DNA of 64,000 nt, from contig NZ_JAAIKR010000014.1 in assembly GCF_018221465.1 (NCBI RefSeq), positions 62,001-126,000 on the forward strand, in the 5' to 3' direction. Each line of letters opens with the position of its first letter. The first letter of the stretch is position 1. This document shows positions 18,816-29,111 of the stretch, piece after piece. Under the pieces are notes generated by a model. It was not told where the DNA came from, did no database searches, and worked only from the letters and a program-made list of their open reading frames with translations. The translations under genes were made by a program, and so were the position numbers. This DNA comes from Shewanella intestini (lineage in GTDB: Bacteria > Pseudomonadota > Gammaproteobacteria > Enterobacterales > Shewanellaceae).

Positions 18816-20837
18816 GTGTCAGACGCTACGTTTTCATTAGTTTCCAAATTCGCCCCTGCAGGAGATCAGCCTACAGCGATTAAGCAATTAGTCGATGGTT
18901 TAGACGCGGGTATTGCTCACCAAACGCTGCTCGGTGTGACCGGTTCTGGTAAAACTTACACTGTTGCCAATGTGATAAAAGCGCTAGGTCGGCCCACCAT
19001 CATTATGGCGCCAAACAAAACGTTAGCGGCGCAGCTCTATGGCGAAATGAAAGAGTTCTTCCCCAATAATGCCGTTGAATATTTTGTCTCATATTACGAT
19101 TACTACCAACCAGAAGCTTATGTACCTGCATCTAACACTTTTATTGAAAAGGATGCATCGGTAAATGATCATATTGAGCAAATGCGTTTATCGGCCACTA
19201 AGGCATTATTAGAACGTAAAGATGTGGTGTTAATTGCTTCTGTTTCTGCCATTTATGGTCTTGGTGATCCTGACTCTTATATGAAAATGTTGCTCCACCT
19301 CAGGCAAGGCGATTATATGGGGCAACGGGATATTTTAATTCGCCTGAGTGAATTGCAATACACCCGTAATGATATTGAGCTGCAACGCGGTACGTATCGC
19401 GTAAGAGGGGAAGTGATTGATATTTTCCCTGCAGACTCTGACAGAGATGCGATTCGGGTTGAGTTATTTGACGATGAAATTGAGCGCTTAAGTGAATTTG
19501 ACCCTTTAACCGGCCACATAAATAAGCGCATAGCTCGCACGACTATCTACCCTAAAACACACTATGTGACTCCAAGAGAGAAAATTCTCGCGGCGACTGA
19601 AGAAATTAAACAAGAATTACGTGTTCGTCGAAAAGAATTGCTCGACAATAACAAGCTAATTGAAGCCCAACGGATCACTGAGCGAGTGCAATACGACATT
19701 GAAATGATGGTGGAGCTAGGTTATTGCTCTGGAATCGAAAACTACTCGCGCTATTTATCTGGGCGGGCAGAAGGCGATGGGCCACCGACGTTATTAGATT
19801 ATTTACCTAGCGACGGTTTACTTATTATTGATGAGTCACATGTTACCGTGCCGCAAATCGGTGCCATGTATAAAGGCGATCGGAGTCGTAAAACGACCTT
19901 AGTCGAATATGGCTTTCGTTTACCATCAGCACTTGATAATCGGCCATTAAAGTTTGAAGAATTTGAAGATTTAATGCCGCAAACGATTTTTGTATCGGCA
20001 ACCCCAAGTCAATATGAACTTGAAAAAAGTGACAATGAAATTGCCGAGCAAGTCGTTCGGCCCACAGGTTTGCTCGATCCTCAACTAGAAGTGCGCCCTG
20101 TTGCCATTCAGGTTGATGATTTAATGTCAGAGGCACATAAGCGTATCGCAGTAAACGAGCGCATATTAGTGACGACCTTAACCAAGCGCATGGCAGAAGA
20201 TTTAACTGAATATCTTGATGACCATGGTATTAGAGTGCGGTATTTGCACTCCGATATCGATACCGTTGAACGTGTAGAAATTATCCGCGATTTACGCCTA
20301 GGTCACTTTGATGTGTTGGTTGGAATTAACTTGTTACGTGAAGGCTTAGATATGCCAGAAGTGTCGCTGGTGTGTATTTTAGATGCCGACAAAGAAGGTT
20401 TTTTACGTTCCGAACGCTCACTGATCCAAACCATTGGCCGCGCGGCGCGTAATGTTAATGGTAAAGTAATTTTATACGCCGACAAAATTACCAAGTCGAT
20501 GGATAAAGCCATGAAAGAAACCGAACGTCGACGAGAAAAACAGCATTTGCATAATCTAGCCAATAACATTGTGCCTAAAGGAGTGGTGAAGAGCATCACT
20601 GATGTCATGGATATTGGTGATTCACGACCAACGGCAAAAAATAAACGTGGTAGTAAAGGGTTAGGCAAAGTGGCTGAAACCCAAGTCCGCTATGACAATA
20701 CTGTCGATATAAATAAACAAATTCAGTTGCTCGAAAAACAAATGTTAGAACATGCTAAAAATCTTGAATTTGAGCAAGCGGCGGCGCTGCGTGATGAAGT
20801 GGCATTACTGCGCGATAAAATGATTTTACAAAGCTAG
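18816..20837 (+). CDS. uvrB: UvrABC excinuclease subunit B
   Basis: Damage-recognition helicase of nucleotide excision repair, loaded by UvrA and joined by UvrC. At 673 residues it is full length. Walker A GVTGSGKT lies at about 40-47 and the damage-probing beta-hairpin ([12 protein letters not shown]) near residue 93. Helicase motif II reads DESH, motif VI carries QTIGRAARN, and the C-terminal UVR motif that contacts UvrC reads [13 protein letters not shown]. The start is GTG, with AAGG upstream. I looked for a LexA operator (CTG-N10-CAG) in the leader and found no good match. Confidence 0.98.
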   Translation: MSDATFSLVSKFAPAGDQPTAIKQLVDGLDAGIAHQTLLGVTGSGKTYTVANVIKALGRPTIIMAPNKTLAAQLYGEMKEFFPNNAVEYFVSYYDYYQPEAYVPASNTFIEKDASVNDHIEQMRLSATKALLERKDVVLIASVSAIYGLGDPDSYMKMLLHLRQGDYMGQRDILIRLSELQYTRNDIELQRGTYRVRGEVIDIFPADSDRDAIRVELFDDEIERLSEFDPLTGHINKRIARTTIYPKTHYVTPREKILAATEEIKQELRVRRKELLDNNKLIEAQRITERVQYDIEMMVELGYCSGIENYSRYLSGRAEGDGPPTLLDYLPSDGLLIIDESHVTVPQIGAMYKGDRSRKTTLVEYGFRLPSALDNRPLKFEEFEDLMPQTIFVSATPSQYELEKSDNEIAEQVVRPTGLLDPQLEVRPVAIQVDDLMSEAHKRIAVNERILVTTLTKRMAEDLTEYLDDHGIRVRYLHSDIDTVERVEIIRDLRLGHFDVLVGINLLREGLDMPEVSLVCILDADKEGFLRSERSLIQTIGRAARNVNGKVILYADKITKSMDKAMKETERRREKQHLHNLANNIVPKGVVKSITDVMDIGDSRPTAKNKRGSKGLGKVAETQVRYDNTVDINKQIQLLEKQMLEHAKNLEFEQAAALRDEVALLRDKMILQS

Positions 20838-20911
20838 GGTTAGCGAGTTTAACAACCGTAGGGCATCAAGCTTTATGAATATTACATCTTATAAGCTACG
20901 ATTATTAAAAC

Positions 20912-20938
20912 AAAAAACGCGCCATTAGGCGCGTTTTT
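20912..20938. terminator. bidirectional terminator between uvrB and asnS
   Basis: The stem ACGCGCC/GGCGCGT with loop ATTA is flanked by A-run and T-run, so it can stop transcripts from both convergent genes. Confidence 0.9.
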
Positions 20939-20974
20939 ATGTGCTTTAAGCAAGGCTAAACCATAACTTATGGC

Positions 20975-22375
20975 TTAGAAATTGGCTGTTTTAGGTGCAC
21001 GAGGGAATGGAATAACGTCACGGATGTTATTAACACCAGTAACATAAGAAACCAAACGTTCAAACCCAAGGCCAAATCCTGCATGAGGTACTGTGCCGTA
21101 ACGACGTAAATCACGATACCACCAGTAATCTTCTTGATTAAGGTCCATCTCAGCTAGGCGCGCATCTAACACATCAAGGCGTTCTTCACGTTGTGCACCA
21201 CCAATGATTTCACCAATACCTGGCGCTAAAACATCCATTGCAGCAACGGTTTTACCGTCATCATTTAAGCGCATGTAGAATGCTTTAATGTCTTTCGGGT
21301 AGTTTTTAACAACAACCGGTGCTTTAAAGTGTTCTTCAGCCAGGTAACGTTCATGTTCAGACGACATGTCGATACCCCATTCAACGTCAAATTCAAACTT
21401 CTTACCTGACGCTCTTAAGATTTCAATTGCATCAGTGTAATCAACTTGAGCAAAATCACTGTTCACAAATGACTCAAGACGCTCAATGGCTGTTTTCTCA
21501 ACACGTTTAGCAAAGAACTCTAAATCATCACGACGCTCTTGTAATACGGCATTAAAGCAATATTTAAGCATTTTCTCAGCAAGTTCAGCAGCATCGTCAA
21601 GATCAGCAAACGCCACTTCAGGCTCTACCATCCAAAACTCAGCTAAATGACGGCTAGTATTTGAGTTTTCCGCGCGAAATGTTGGGCCAAAGGTATACAC
21701 TTTTGACAATGAACACGCATACGTTTCAGCATTTAACTGCCCTGAAACGGTTAAGAAAGCTTCTTTACCAAAAAAATCTTCAGCATAATCAACGGTGCCA
21801 GCTTCAGTGCGAGGTAAGTTTTCCATGTCCAAGGTAGATACTCGGAACATTTCTCCTGCGCCTTCACAGTCAGATGCGGTAATTAATGGCGTTGATACCC
21901 AAATAAAACCTTGTTCGTGATAAAAGCGGTGAATCGCTTGAGATAAACAGTTACGTACACGGGCAACGGCCCCAATGATATTAGTGCGAGGGCGTAAGTG
22001 GGCGACCTCACGAAGATATTCAATTGAATGACGTTTTGCTGCCATTGGGTAAGTATCTGGGTCATCAACTAGGCCGGCAACTTCCACATTCGTGACTTGT
22101 AACTCGTAAGCTTGTCCCGCGCCGGGTGATTCAACGACTTCACCTGTCATTATTACCGAACAACCCGCCGTCAATTTAAGCACTTCTTCATTGTAATTGG
22201 TTAAGGTATTTGGCACGACACCTTGGATAGGGTCAAAACATGAGCCATCATAAACGGCTAAAAAAGAGATCCCAGCTTTAGAATCTCGACGTGTTCTTAC
22301 CCAGCCACGTACAGTGACTTGTGTACCAACGGCGTGTTCGCCGTTAAATACAGCTGCGACAGATGCAATGGTCAT
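20975..22375 (-). CDS. asnS: asparaginyl-tRNA synthetase
   Basis: Class IIb aminoacyl-tRNA synthetase charging tRNA-Asn, the tRNA encoded five times in this window. Its length of 466 residues equals that of the E. coli enzyme. An N-terminal OB-fold anticodon-binding domain (about 1-110) precedes the catalytic domain with motif 2 ([17 protein letters not shown]) and motif 3 ([15 protein letters not shown]). The 180-bp leader separates it from the divergent small membrane protein. Confidence 0.98.
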   Translation of the reverse strand: MTIASVAAVFNGEHAVGTQVTVRGWVRTRRDSKAGISFLAVYDGSCFDPIQGVVPNTLTNYNEEVLKLTAGCSVIMTGEVVESPGAGQAYELQVTNVEVAGLVDDPDTYPMAAKRHSIEYLREVAHLRPRTNIIGAVARVRNCLSQAIHRFYHEQGFIWVSTPLITASDCEGAGEMFRVSTLDMENLPRTEAGTVDYAEDFFGKEAFLTVSGQLNAETYACSLSKVYTFGPTFRAENSNTSRHLAEFWMVEPEVAFADLDDAAELAEKMLKYCFNAVLQERRDDLEFFAKRVEKTAIERLESFVNSDFAQVDYTDAIEILRASGKKFEFDVEWGIDMSSEHERYLAEEHFKAPVVVKNYPKDIKAFYMRLNDDGKTVAAMDVLAPGIGEIIGGAQREERLDVLDARLAEMDLNQEDYWWYRDLRRYGTVPHAGFGLGFERLVSYVTGVNNIRDVIPFPRAPKTANF

Positions 22376-22577
22376 TATTGCTTAACTCTCCAACAAACGA
22401 ATGTAAATATAATTACTGTTTATCTTACCTTTATGGTGGCTTTTCTCAAGCTGAAAAAGCTATTCTAGAGGCATAATTAGCGGAGTTGTGCGTAAGTCGG
22501 TTATTTTTTGTCTCTTGCCAAGGCAAAAATAGTAATGATAGGGATTAAAATGAAACGACAACGTGAAGGAATACATG

Positions 22578-22913
22578 ATGAAACGACTTGATATACTGCA
22601 AACGGTACTGGCCACGTTATCGATTATTGGCTGGAGTGTAGCGATTTATGCCTTGGTTATATTTGGACAGGCAAGACCAGATCCTGCCGTTGGGTATTTT
22701 CGTTCTAAAGGCGTTGAAGTCAGATTAGAGTGGGATCCGCATTTAACCATTCAATTAGAATACTGGATTTGGGTCTGCGCTATCGTCAGCTTTATCAACT
22801 TAATCGTTAATTTTTATGCTCAAACCACCACTAAAATCGGTTTTTGGGTCAATATTCCATTATTGCTTGTGGTGTCATTATCTGCAGGGTTATATATTCG
22901 CTATGTTATTTAA
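22578..22913 (+). CDS. small membrane protein of unknown function
   Basis: Three hydrophobic segments (about residues 8-29, 57-76 and 85-110) in a protein of about 111 residues; I do not recognise the family. An in-frame GTG at 22563 would give 116 residues. I prefer the ATG at 22578 because AAGGA ends seven bases before it, although the ATG at 22575 is also possible. The sequence ATGAAACGAC occurs both at 22550 and at 22578, so the start region may carry a small duplication; the first copy opens a 13-codon frame overlapping the real start. It stands alone between asnS and the Nudix gene. Confidence 0.65.
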   Translation: MKRLDILQTVLATLSIIGWSVAIYALVIFGQARPDPAVGYFRSKGVEVRLEWDPHLTIQLEYWIWVCAIVSFINLIVNFYAQTTTKIGFWVNIPLLLVVSLSAGLYIRYVI

Positions 22914-22943
22914 GCCACGACGACACGCGACGGTGGCAGCAGT

Positions 22944-23522
22944 TTAATTTTTAACGTGTAGATGGCGACAAAGTAAATCAATAATGGCGGCTGTCACGCC
23001 CCAAATAAACTTATCTTGATACGGCATAACATGAACTGTATATGCCTTTCCTTGACGATTAAACTCAACCGTATGGCGATTGCTTTTCTCAATAAAATAG
23101 TCCAATGGCGCAGTAAAACAATCGGCCACTTCGTTTGAATCTAATCGCAGCTCAAAAGGGTGCTTTACCATGGCAACCACGGGCGTCACTTCAAAACCGG
23201 TAAAGGTATAGTGAGCCGGAAAAGCCCCTAACACATCGACATTGGAGTCAACTAAGCCAATTTCTTCATCAGCTTCACGCAGTGCAGTCGCAATGAGGTT
23301 GGGATCATCAGCTTCAACCTTGCCACCCGGAAAGCTTATTTGCCCAGGATGATGGCGTAAATGTAGCGGTCGCTGAGTTAAAATTAACTGTAATTGATTG
23401 TCTTTTTCCATTACAGCAATTAATACCGCGGCTTTTCTAGTCAGCGCTGAACGGGGGGCAGAGCTTATATGGTGGCAAATTTGATGAAAGTTAAACCGAC
23501 TTCTAAATAGCTTCTGGTCCAT
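22944..23522 (-). CDS. nudL: Nudix hydrolase, CoA pyrophosphatase type
   Basis: Probably cleaves coenzyme A or its derivatives into 4'-phosphopantetheine and 3',5'-ADP. The 192-residue protein has the CoA-subfamily signature ILTQRPLHLRHHPGQISFPG (the UPF0035 pattern) directly before a Nudix box that ends ALREADEEIGL, with metal-binding Glu residues present. E. coli NudL (YeaB) is the nearest characterised relative by pattern. It is transcribed alone, convergent with the small membrane protein gene. Confidence 0.9.
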   Translation of the reverse strand: MDQKLFRSRFNFHQICHHISSAPRSALTRKAAVLIAVMEKDNQLQLILTQRPLHLRHHPGQISFPGGKVEADDPNLIATALREADEEIGLVDSNVDVLGAFPAHYTFTGFEVTPVVAMVKHPFELRLDSNEVADCFTAPLDYFIEKSNRHTVEFNRQGKAYTVHVMPYQDKFIWGVTAAIIDLLCRHLHVKN

Positions 23523-24195
23523 AATAATACCGTATCAGTTAATAAGAGTATTTAACGAATAAACCTGCCGTTACTTAACTTACGTTAGCATAGGCCCTAG
23601 TTAATGAGTATCGAATTATTAATGTGCTGTTGGTTATGATTACGTTTAAGTTACTAGAATAGAATGTCGCTGTAGGTTAACCCCCGTGATAATACCTCAT
23701 CTGTAATACGCGTTTTGTTGGCATAATTTATTATTTGTATGTTGCTATTATCATAAACGTTATTATTTATTATAAATAACGCAACATTGGCTGCGCTAAA
23801 ACAGCACAATTCTTTATAAGTGCAAATAGCTGCAATGATTTAACTGCCAAAACCGGTATTATTCTATTAATATTAGTTTTCCTAATTTGATGTCTCGCTT
23901 GTTCGCGATAGCGATTGATATAAATGAACTTCCCGAGATTTTTATACTCACACTTAGTATTATCTAAACTCACCAGACAGTAATTGTTGAGACATTTAAA
24001 AACCAAGGCAAATATGACAATGGTGATGATGCTAACGGTGCACAATTGAGTTTTATATCATTGATGATTTTTCCTTTTCTTGCACCGCCAATGATGCCTG
24101 ATCCGCTCAGCATATCAATTTCCCAGCATTTATGGTTAAACATGCAGCGCAAAACATCGTCTGCTAATGCATGGACTTGTTAATAAGGACACAAT
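23523..24195. other. 670-bp intergenic region
   Basis: Divergent promoters for nudL and the RND pump genes should lie here. Short minus-strand open frames exist, but they lack ribosome binding sites and recognisable motifs. AT-rich palindromic DNA near 23758-23785 (AACGTTATTATTTATTATAA) is the only structure I noticed. AAGGACAC lies before the adaptor's ATG. Confidence 0.45.
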
Positions 24196-25533
24196 ATGAA
24201 AGTAAGTAAGCGCCTGGTTTTTCCCGGTATCACCGTTGGATTAGTGGTTTTATTATTGGCGATCTTATTAAAACCAGCACCCAAACAGGTGACACATTAT
24301 GACAATGCGCGTAGCGTTAAAGTGATGACGTTACAACAAACGGCTGTAGCACCACTGGTTGAAGGTTTTGGGCGCGTGTCACCGAAACACATTTGGCAGG
24401 CAGTCGCAGAGGTAAACGGTAAAGTTGTCTATCGTCACCCACAGCTGGAAACCGGACGCATTTTACCTAAAGGCACTGTCGTCTTAAAAATAGACCCACT
24501 TGAATACCAGTTAAAACTGACACAAGCACTAGCCAATTTAGCCTCGATTAATGCACAATTAGTTAAGTTAGATCAGCAACAAATTAACTTACAAACCAGC
24601 TTAAAAATAGAACAACAAAAACTGACCTTAGCAAACCAAGAATACCAACGTAAACTGACGTTAAGTCAGCGCAATTTGGTGTCAAGTTCTGACTTAGAAA
24701 GCCAGAAACAAGCATTATTAGTCCAACAAAATGCGGTTGAAAATATCCAAAATTCACTCAATGTTTGGCCAGATGATAAAAAGGTGTCGTTAGCGCAAAA
24801 AGACATCGATATATCGCAGGTTAAAGATGCACAGCGCCAACTTAGCAAAACGCAAATAGTGCTGCCGTTTGATTCGCGGGTATCAGATGTCAATATTCAA
24901 AATAATCAAGTGGTTAATGCGGGTTCGGTGATGTTTGTGGCGTATCAATTAGGTACTGCTGAAATCAAAGCTGAATTGTCACTGCAAAATATGCGGACAT
25001 TAGTGCAGTCGCTTGGCTCAATCAGTAAAGATGAAAATAATATGCCCTCGATTGAAGACTTCAACTTAACTGGCGAAGTGCAATTTCAAGCAGGCAATAA
25101 CCATTTTAGCTGGCCGGCCAAAGTGACACGGGTTGCAGAGAGTGTTAACCCAAACCAAGGCACGATAGGGGTTTATTTAGAAGTCGCGCAGCAATACCGT
25201 CAATTAGATTTACTGCAACGGCCACCGCTTACCAAAGGGATGTTTGTTAAAGCGAGCATCACTGGCGCATCATCAAAGCAGTTTACAGTGCCAGAACATG
25301 CCATTCATACCAATCAGCTGTATATCAAACGCGCTGATAATCGTCTGGCGATAGTGCCGATCACGGTGTTATATCGCACCAAAGATAGCGTGGTGGTGGC
25401 AGGGGCAATAAAACAAGGTGATGAAGTGGTACTCAATGATTTAATTCCTGCAATTGAGGGCATGCGTTTAAAAACGGTGTCAGGCTCACTAAAAGCAGTA
25501 AAAGACGCGCCCGTGACAGGAGCTAAACAGTGA
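24196..25533 (+). CDS. RND efflux periplasmic adaptor (membrane fusion protein)
   Basis: Adaptor that links an inner-membrane RND pump to an outer-membrane channel. Of 445 residues, the N-terminus has one hydrophobic segment (about 8-26). A lipoyl half-motif (GFGRVSPKHIWQAVAEVNGK), a long coiled-coil hairpin (about 110-195, rich in Gln and Leu) and the second lipoyl half follow, then a beta-barrel domain. The last bases overlap the permease start. No outer-membrane channel gene is adjacent, so a TolC-like protein encoded elsewhere is presumed. Confidence 0.92.
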   Translation: MKVSKRLVFPGITVGLVVLLLAILLKPAPKQVTHYDNARSVKVMTLQQTAVAPLVEGFGRVSPKHIWQAVAEVNGKVVYRHPQLETGRILPKGTVVLKIDPLEYQLKLTQALANLASINAQLVKLDQQQINLQTSLKIEQQKLTLANQEYQRKLTLSQRNLVSSSDLESQKQALLVQQNAVENIQNSLNVWPDDKKVSLAQKDIDISQVKDAQRQLSKTQIVLPFDSRVSDVNIQNNQVVNAGSVMFVAYQLGTAEIKAELSLQNMRTLVQSLGSISKDENNMPSIEDFNLTGEVQFQAGNNHFSWPAKVTRVAESVNPNQGTIGVYLEVAQQYRQLDLLQRPPLTKGMFVKASITGASSKQFTVPEHAIHTNQLYIKRADNRLAIVPITVLYRTKDSVVVAGAIKQGDEVVLNDLIPAIEGMRLKTVSGSLKAVKDAPVTGAKQ

Positions 25534-28500
25534 TAGCCTATTTAACCAAACACCCCACATTAGCCAATCTCATCATGCTGATGTTTTTATTGCTTGGGTT
25601 ATTAAATGTTGGCTCGATTAAACGGGAAACTTTTCCTGAATTTAGCCCATCTTATGTCGTGGCATCTGTGGTGTATCCGGGGGCATCGCCAGTTGAAGTT
25701 GAGCAAAGCATTTGTTTAAGCATGGAAGATGCGGTTGATGGTTTATCCAATATTGACGAAGTCACTTGTGACGCGCAAGAAGGGATAGCCACCATGAAAC
25801 TTAAGTTAGATTCTGACGCCGATATGGGACGCTTCCTCATCGATGTGCAAACTCAAATCAATGCGATTAAAAACTTCCCTAAAGAAATTGAGTCACCGAT
25901 TGTAAAAGAATTAGATTGGGCCGACCCGGTTGTTGATATTGCCATTGCGGCCAATACCAGTATGCCTGATTTAAAACAGTATGCTGAAGATGTTAAACGG
26001 CGAATTAAAATAGATGCTGGCGTACACTTAGCGACAATATCGGGTTTTTCTGACCATCAAATCCGTATTGCGCTCAATGAAATGGCTATGCGCCGATTAG
26101 GTGTGTCGGTGTCAGAAGTGGCGGATAAAGTCGGTCGTCAAAACATTAAAATGCCTGCAGGGAACATTGAGCTCGCCGACAAAAATTTACTGATCCGTTT
26201 TGATGAACGCAAAATGACACCCGCAACCTTAACACAGCTGATTGTCGCCTCAGATAAAGACGGTAGCGTGGTGCGCCTAGGTGATATTGCCACCATTACC
26301 GACAGATTCGAATTAGATGAAGAGCATGTCAAATTCAATGGTGAACCCGCTGCTATTATAAAAATTCAAAAGAATAAAGCGGAAGATGCACTGACGATTA
26401 AAAATAAAGTCACTGAATTTGTTGAAAAAGAACGTTTAATCGCCCCGCAGGGGGTCACGCTAACTTTAACCAATGATATGTCATCACTGGTTAAAGACCG
26501 CTTAGAAATGATGCTCACCAACGGCATGCAAGGCATTGTATTAGTGTTTTTCAGCATGTGGTTATTCTTTTCACTGCGATACTCATTTTGGGTGTCAGCT
26601 GGACTGCCTGTCGCATTTTTAGGTGGTTTGTATTTAATGAACCTATTTGGTGTGTCGATTAACATTATGAGCCTAGTTGGGTTATTGATGGCCATCGGGA
26701 TAATGATGGACGATGCCATTGTTATCTCTGAGTCGATAGCCTCGCACGTTGATAAAGGACAAAATTTTGATGATGCGGTGATCAACGGGGTCCATAAAGT
26801 GATGCCAGGGGTACTGTCGTCATTTATTACCACGGTGTTGATATTTAGCAGTTTACTGGGGCTAGATGGCCCAATGGGCGCGGTGTTATCACAAATCCCC
26901 ATGGTGCTGATTATGGTGTTGTCGATTAGCTTGATTGAAGCATTTATTATTTTACCTAATCATTTAAACCATTCGCTTAAAAAGCAAAACCAAGACGTAA
27001 AATACAATAATGTTGTATCGCGTTTTAAAGCGCGCTTTCAACAAGGGTTTAATAACTTTAGAGATGGCAAATTAGTGAATGCAGTGCAATGGGTTGTACG
27101 TTGGCGTTATGCCAGTGTCGGCATAACCATAGGCATGTTGTTATTGTCTTTTTCCTTACTCGCGGGCGGCGCATTAAAGTTTGTGCCATTTCCAGCGCTT
27201 GATGGCGATATTGCTGAAGCGCGTATTTTACTGCCACCGGGTTCAACCTTGTCACAAACCCAAAAAGTGGTTGATCATGTTGTCAAAGCGGCAAATATCA
27301 CTGGCAAACAGTTTACTGAACGCAATGAAGACGCGCCGCTAATTGCTGATATCACCAGCCAATTTAACTACAACGCCGATGCGGGTGAAAGCGGCCCACA
27401 TGTGGCAACGGTGCGCCTTGATTTATTGTCGGCAGAAACTCGCACTAGCAACATTGATGAATTTATTAATGCATGGCGCGCACAAGCAGGCGAGATGACC
27501 ATGCCGATAGCGGTGGTGTTTAAACAGCCAACGATGGGCCCAGCAGGAAGAGACATTGAGCTGCGTATTCAAGGCGATAACTTAACCGAGCTCAAACAAG
27601 CGTCAGTGTCGCTGCAAGAATATCTTAGCCAATTTAGTGGCATTAACGGCATTATGGATGATATGCGCCCAGGTAAAGAAGAGGTCAAAGTCAGTTTATT
27701 ACCCGGCGCTGAAGCATACGGCGTTGACGGGCAAATGGTGGCCTCGCAGCTTCGCGCGGCTTATTTCGGTCAAATTGCCGATGAAATTCAAGTCGGCCCT
27801 GAAAACATTGAAATTGATGTCAGGCTCAATAAAAAGCAAGCAGGGGACTTACAGGCATTAGCTAACTTCCCGATTATGGTTGCTGATGGCAGTCAGCTGC
27901 CATTATCGTCGGTGGCAGCGTTAGATTTTCAGCGCTCGTATGTACGTATTCAACGTATCCATGGGCTGCGTACAGTCACCGTGATGGCTGATGTTGATAA
28001 CAGCATTGCCAACAGCACTGAAACTAACGCTAAAATCCGCAACGAATGGATACCGCAAATGAAGCAACAGTTTCCGCATGTCCGAGTCGACTTTGAAGGT
28101 TCGGCCAAAGAAACCGCAAAAACTGGCACCTCATTGATGAAAGGGTTTATTTTTGGGTTGTTTGGTTTGTTTGCGGTGTTAAGTTTTCAATTTAGAAGTT
28201 ACCTAGAACCTGTGATTGTGATGATTGCCATTCCACTGTCGTTAATTGGGGTGTTATGGGGGCATTTCCTGTTAGGGCACAGCATGTCAATGCCATCGAT
28301 TATGGGCTTTATTTCATTATCGGGGATTGTGGTTAATGACTCCATTTTGTTAGTGCAATATATTCGCCACCATGTCGACTTAGGCGAAGACGTGCATCAA
28401 GCGGTGGTCAGTGCAAGCCGTGAGCGCTTTAGAGCAGTATTTTTAACCTCGTTAACGACTGCCGCAGGGTTATTACCCTTGCTACTTGAAACCAGTTTGC

Positions 28501-28640
28501 AAGCACAAGTGGTGCAACCGTTAGTCATTTCAATCGTGTTCGGTATTTTTGCATCAACCTTGTTAGTGCTGTTTATTATCCCGTGTGCTTACGCGATATT
28601 AGCTGACTTTGGCAAGGTGAAAAAACACATTGAAATTTGA
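25530..28640 (+). CDS. RND family efflux permease
   Basis: Proton-driven inner-membrane pump of 1036 residues, the standard length for the HAE-type RND family. Twelve membrane segments and two large periplasmic loops are visible. TM4 carries the proton-relay Asp pair in GIMMDDAIVISE, and the matching position in TM10 reads SGIVVNDSILLV. It starts with a GTG that overlaps the adaptor stop (GTGA), so the two are translationally coupled. The substrate cannot be read from sequence. Confidence 0.94.
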   Translation: MIAYLTKHPTLANLIMLMFLLLGLLNVGSIKRETFPEFSPSYVVASVVYPGASPVEVEQSICLSMEDAVDGLSNIDEVTCDAQEGIATMKLKLDSDADMGRFLIDVQTQINAIKNFPKEIESPIVKELDWADPVVDIAIAANTSMPDLKQYAEDVKRRIKIDAGVHLATISGFSDHQIRIALNEMAMRRLGVSVSEVADKVGRQNIKMPAGNIELADKNLLIRFDERKMTPATLTQLIVASDKDGSVVRLGDIATITDRFELDEEHVKFNGEPAAIIKIQKNKAEDALTIKNKVTEFVEKERLIAPQGVTLTLTNDMSSLVKDRLEMMLTNGMQGIVLVFFSMWLFFSLRYSFWVSAGLPVAFLGGLYLMNLFGVSINIMSLVGLLMAIGIMMDDAIVISESIASHVDKGQNFDDAVINGVHKVMPGVLSSFITTVLIFSSLLGLDGPMGAVLSQIPMVLIMVLSISLIEAFIILPNHLNHSLKKQNQDVKYNNVVSRFKARFQQGFNNFRDGKLVNAVQWVVRWRYASVGITIGMLLLSFSLLAGGALKFVPFPALDGDIAEARILLPPGSTLSQTQKVVDHVVKAANITGKQFTERNEDAPLIADITSQFNYNADAGESGPHVATVRLDLLSAETRTSNIDEFINAWRAQAGEMTMPIAVVFKQPTMGPAGRDIELRIQGDNLTELKQASVSLQEYLSQFSGINGIMDDMRPGKEEVKVSLLPGAEAYGVDGQMVASQLRAAYFGQIADEIQVGPENIEIDVRLNKKQAGDLQALANFPIMVADGSQLPLSSVAALDFQRSYVRIQRIHGLRTVTVMADVDNSIANSTETNAKIRNEWIPQMKQQFPHVRVDFEGSAKETAKTGTSLMKGFIFGLFGLFAVLSFQFRSYLEPVIVMIAIPLSLIGVLWGHFLLGHSMSMPSIMGFISLSGIVVNDSILLVQYIRHHVDLGEDVHQAVVSASRERFRAVFLTSLTTAAGLLPLLLETSLQAQVVQPLVISIVFGIFASTLLVLFIIPCAYAILADFGKVKKHIEI

Positions 28641-28698
28641 ACAACATACTAGCTTAAGGTCACGTTAAAGGTGCTTATTTTAGGTGCTTATCTTATGT

Positions 28699-28768
28699 GC
28701 TTAAATGCTTAAATGCTTAAATGCTTAAATGCTTAAATGCTTAAATGCTTAAATGCTTAAATGCTTAA
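28699..28768. repeat. tandem repeat, unit GCTTAAAT
   Basis: Eight perfect copies (28699-28762) plus a partial GCTTAA. It sits about 60 bp after the RND permease stop. The unit shares the core GCTTA with the arrays at 54922 and 58360. Confidence 0.95.
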
Positions 28769-29044
28769 GGCGTTGATTTACCCATTCAATGTCAGTCATC
28801 CCATTGGTGAGTGAGGACATTTGGTCGTTGCTTTTCTCGTTTGTTTACTGTTGATAAAAACACAGTAAGAGGCGATGGAATAATTAAGGCCATTCACTTC
28901 AATGAGCGAACAATCATGTGGATGTTTCACTATCAACATGTTGCAACATAACAGCTGAAAACACGCAGCATACGCCAAGGCAGTTTGCATTGGGTTGGCG
29001 GTTTACGCAAAGTGTCTATGTTTAAGTTCTGCAAAAATGGTAAT

Positions 29045-29077
29045 AAAAAGGCCGAGCATATTGCTCGGCCTTTATTG
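29045..29077. terminator. terminator of the decaheme cytochrome gene
   Basis: Stem AAAGGCCGAGCA/TGCTCGGCCTTT with loop TAT, flanked by A-rich and T-rich sequence on the two sides. It serves the minus-strand cytochrome gene and possibly also the RND operon. Confidence 0.9.
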
Positions 29078-29111
29078 TATGACAAGTTAATTAATGCACA
29101 TTACCGTTAAG

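Larger units (their letters stand above)
28641..29111. other. intergenic region with tandem repeat and terminator
   Basis: The gap between the RND permease and the decaheme cytochrome (convergent genes) holds an 8-bp tandem array and a bidirectional terminator. A Cys-rich 64-codon minus-strand frame at 28796-28990 has no ribosome binding site and is not called. Confidence 0.5.

Noticed and set aside
23770-24152. Two overlapping short minus-strand frames before the RND genes
   Set aside because: Neither has a start signal or a recognisable domain; probably chance frames in AT-rich DNA.
26366-26902. 178-codon frame opposite the RND permease gene
   Set aside because: The permease on the other strand is full length with family motifs; this frame has none.
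28796-28990. 64-codon Cys-rich frame on the minus strand
   Set aside because: No ribosome binding site before the ATG, no recognisable motif, and its upstream sequence has stops.
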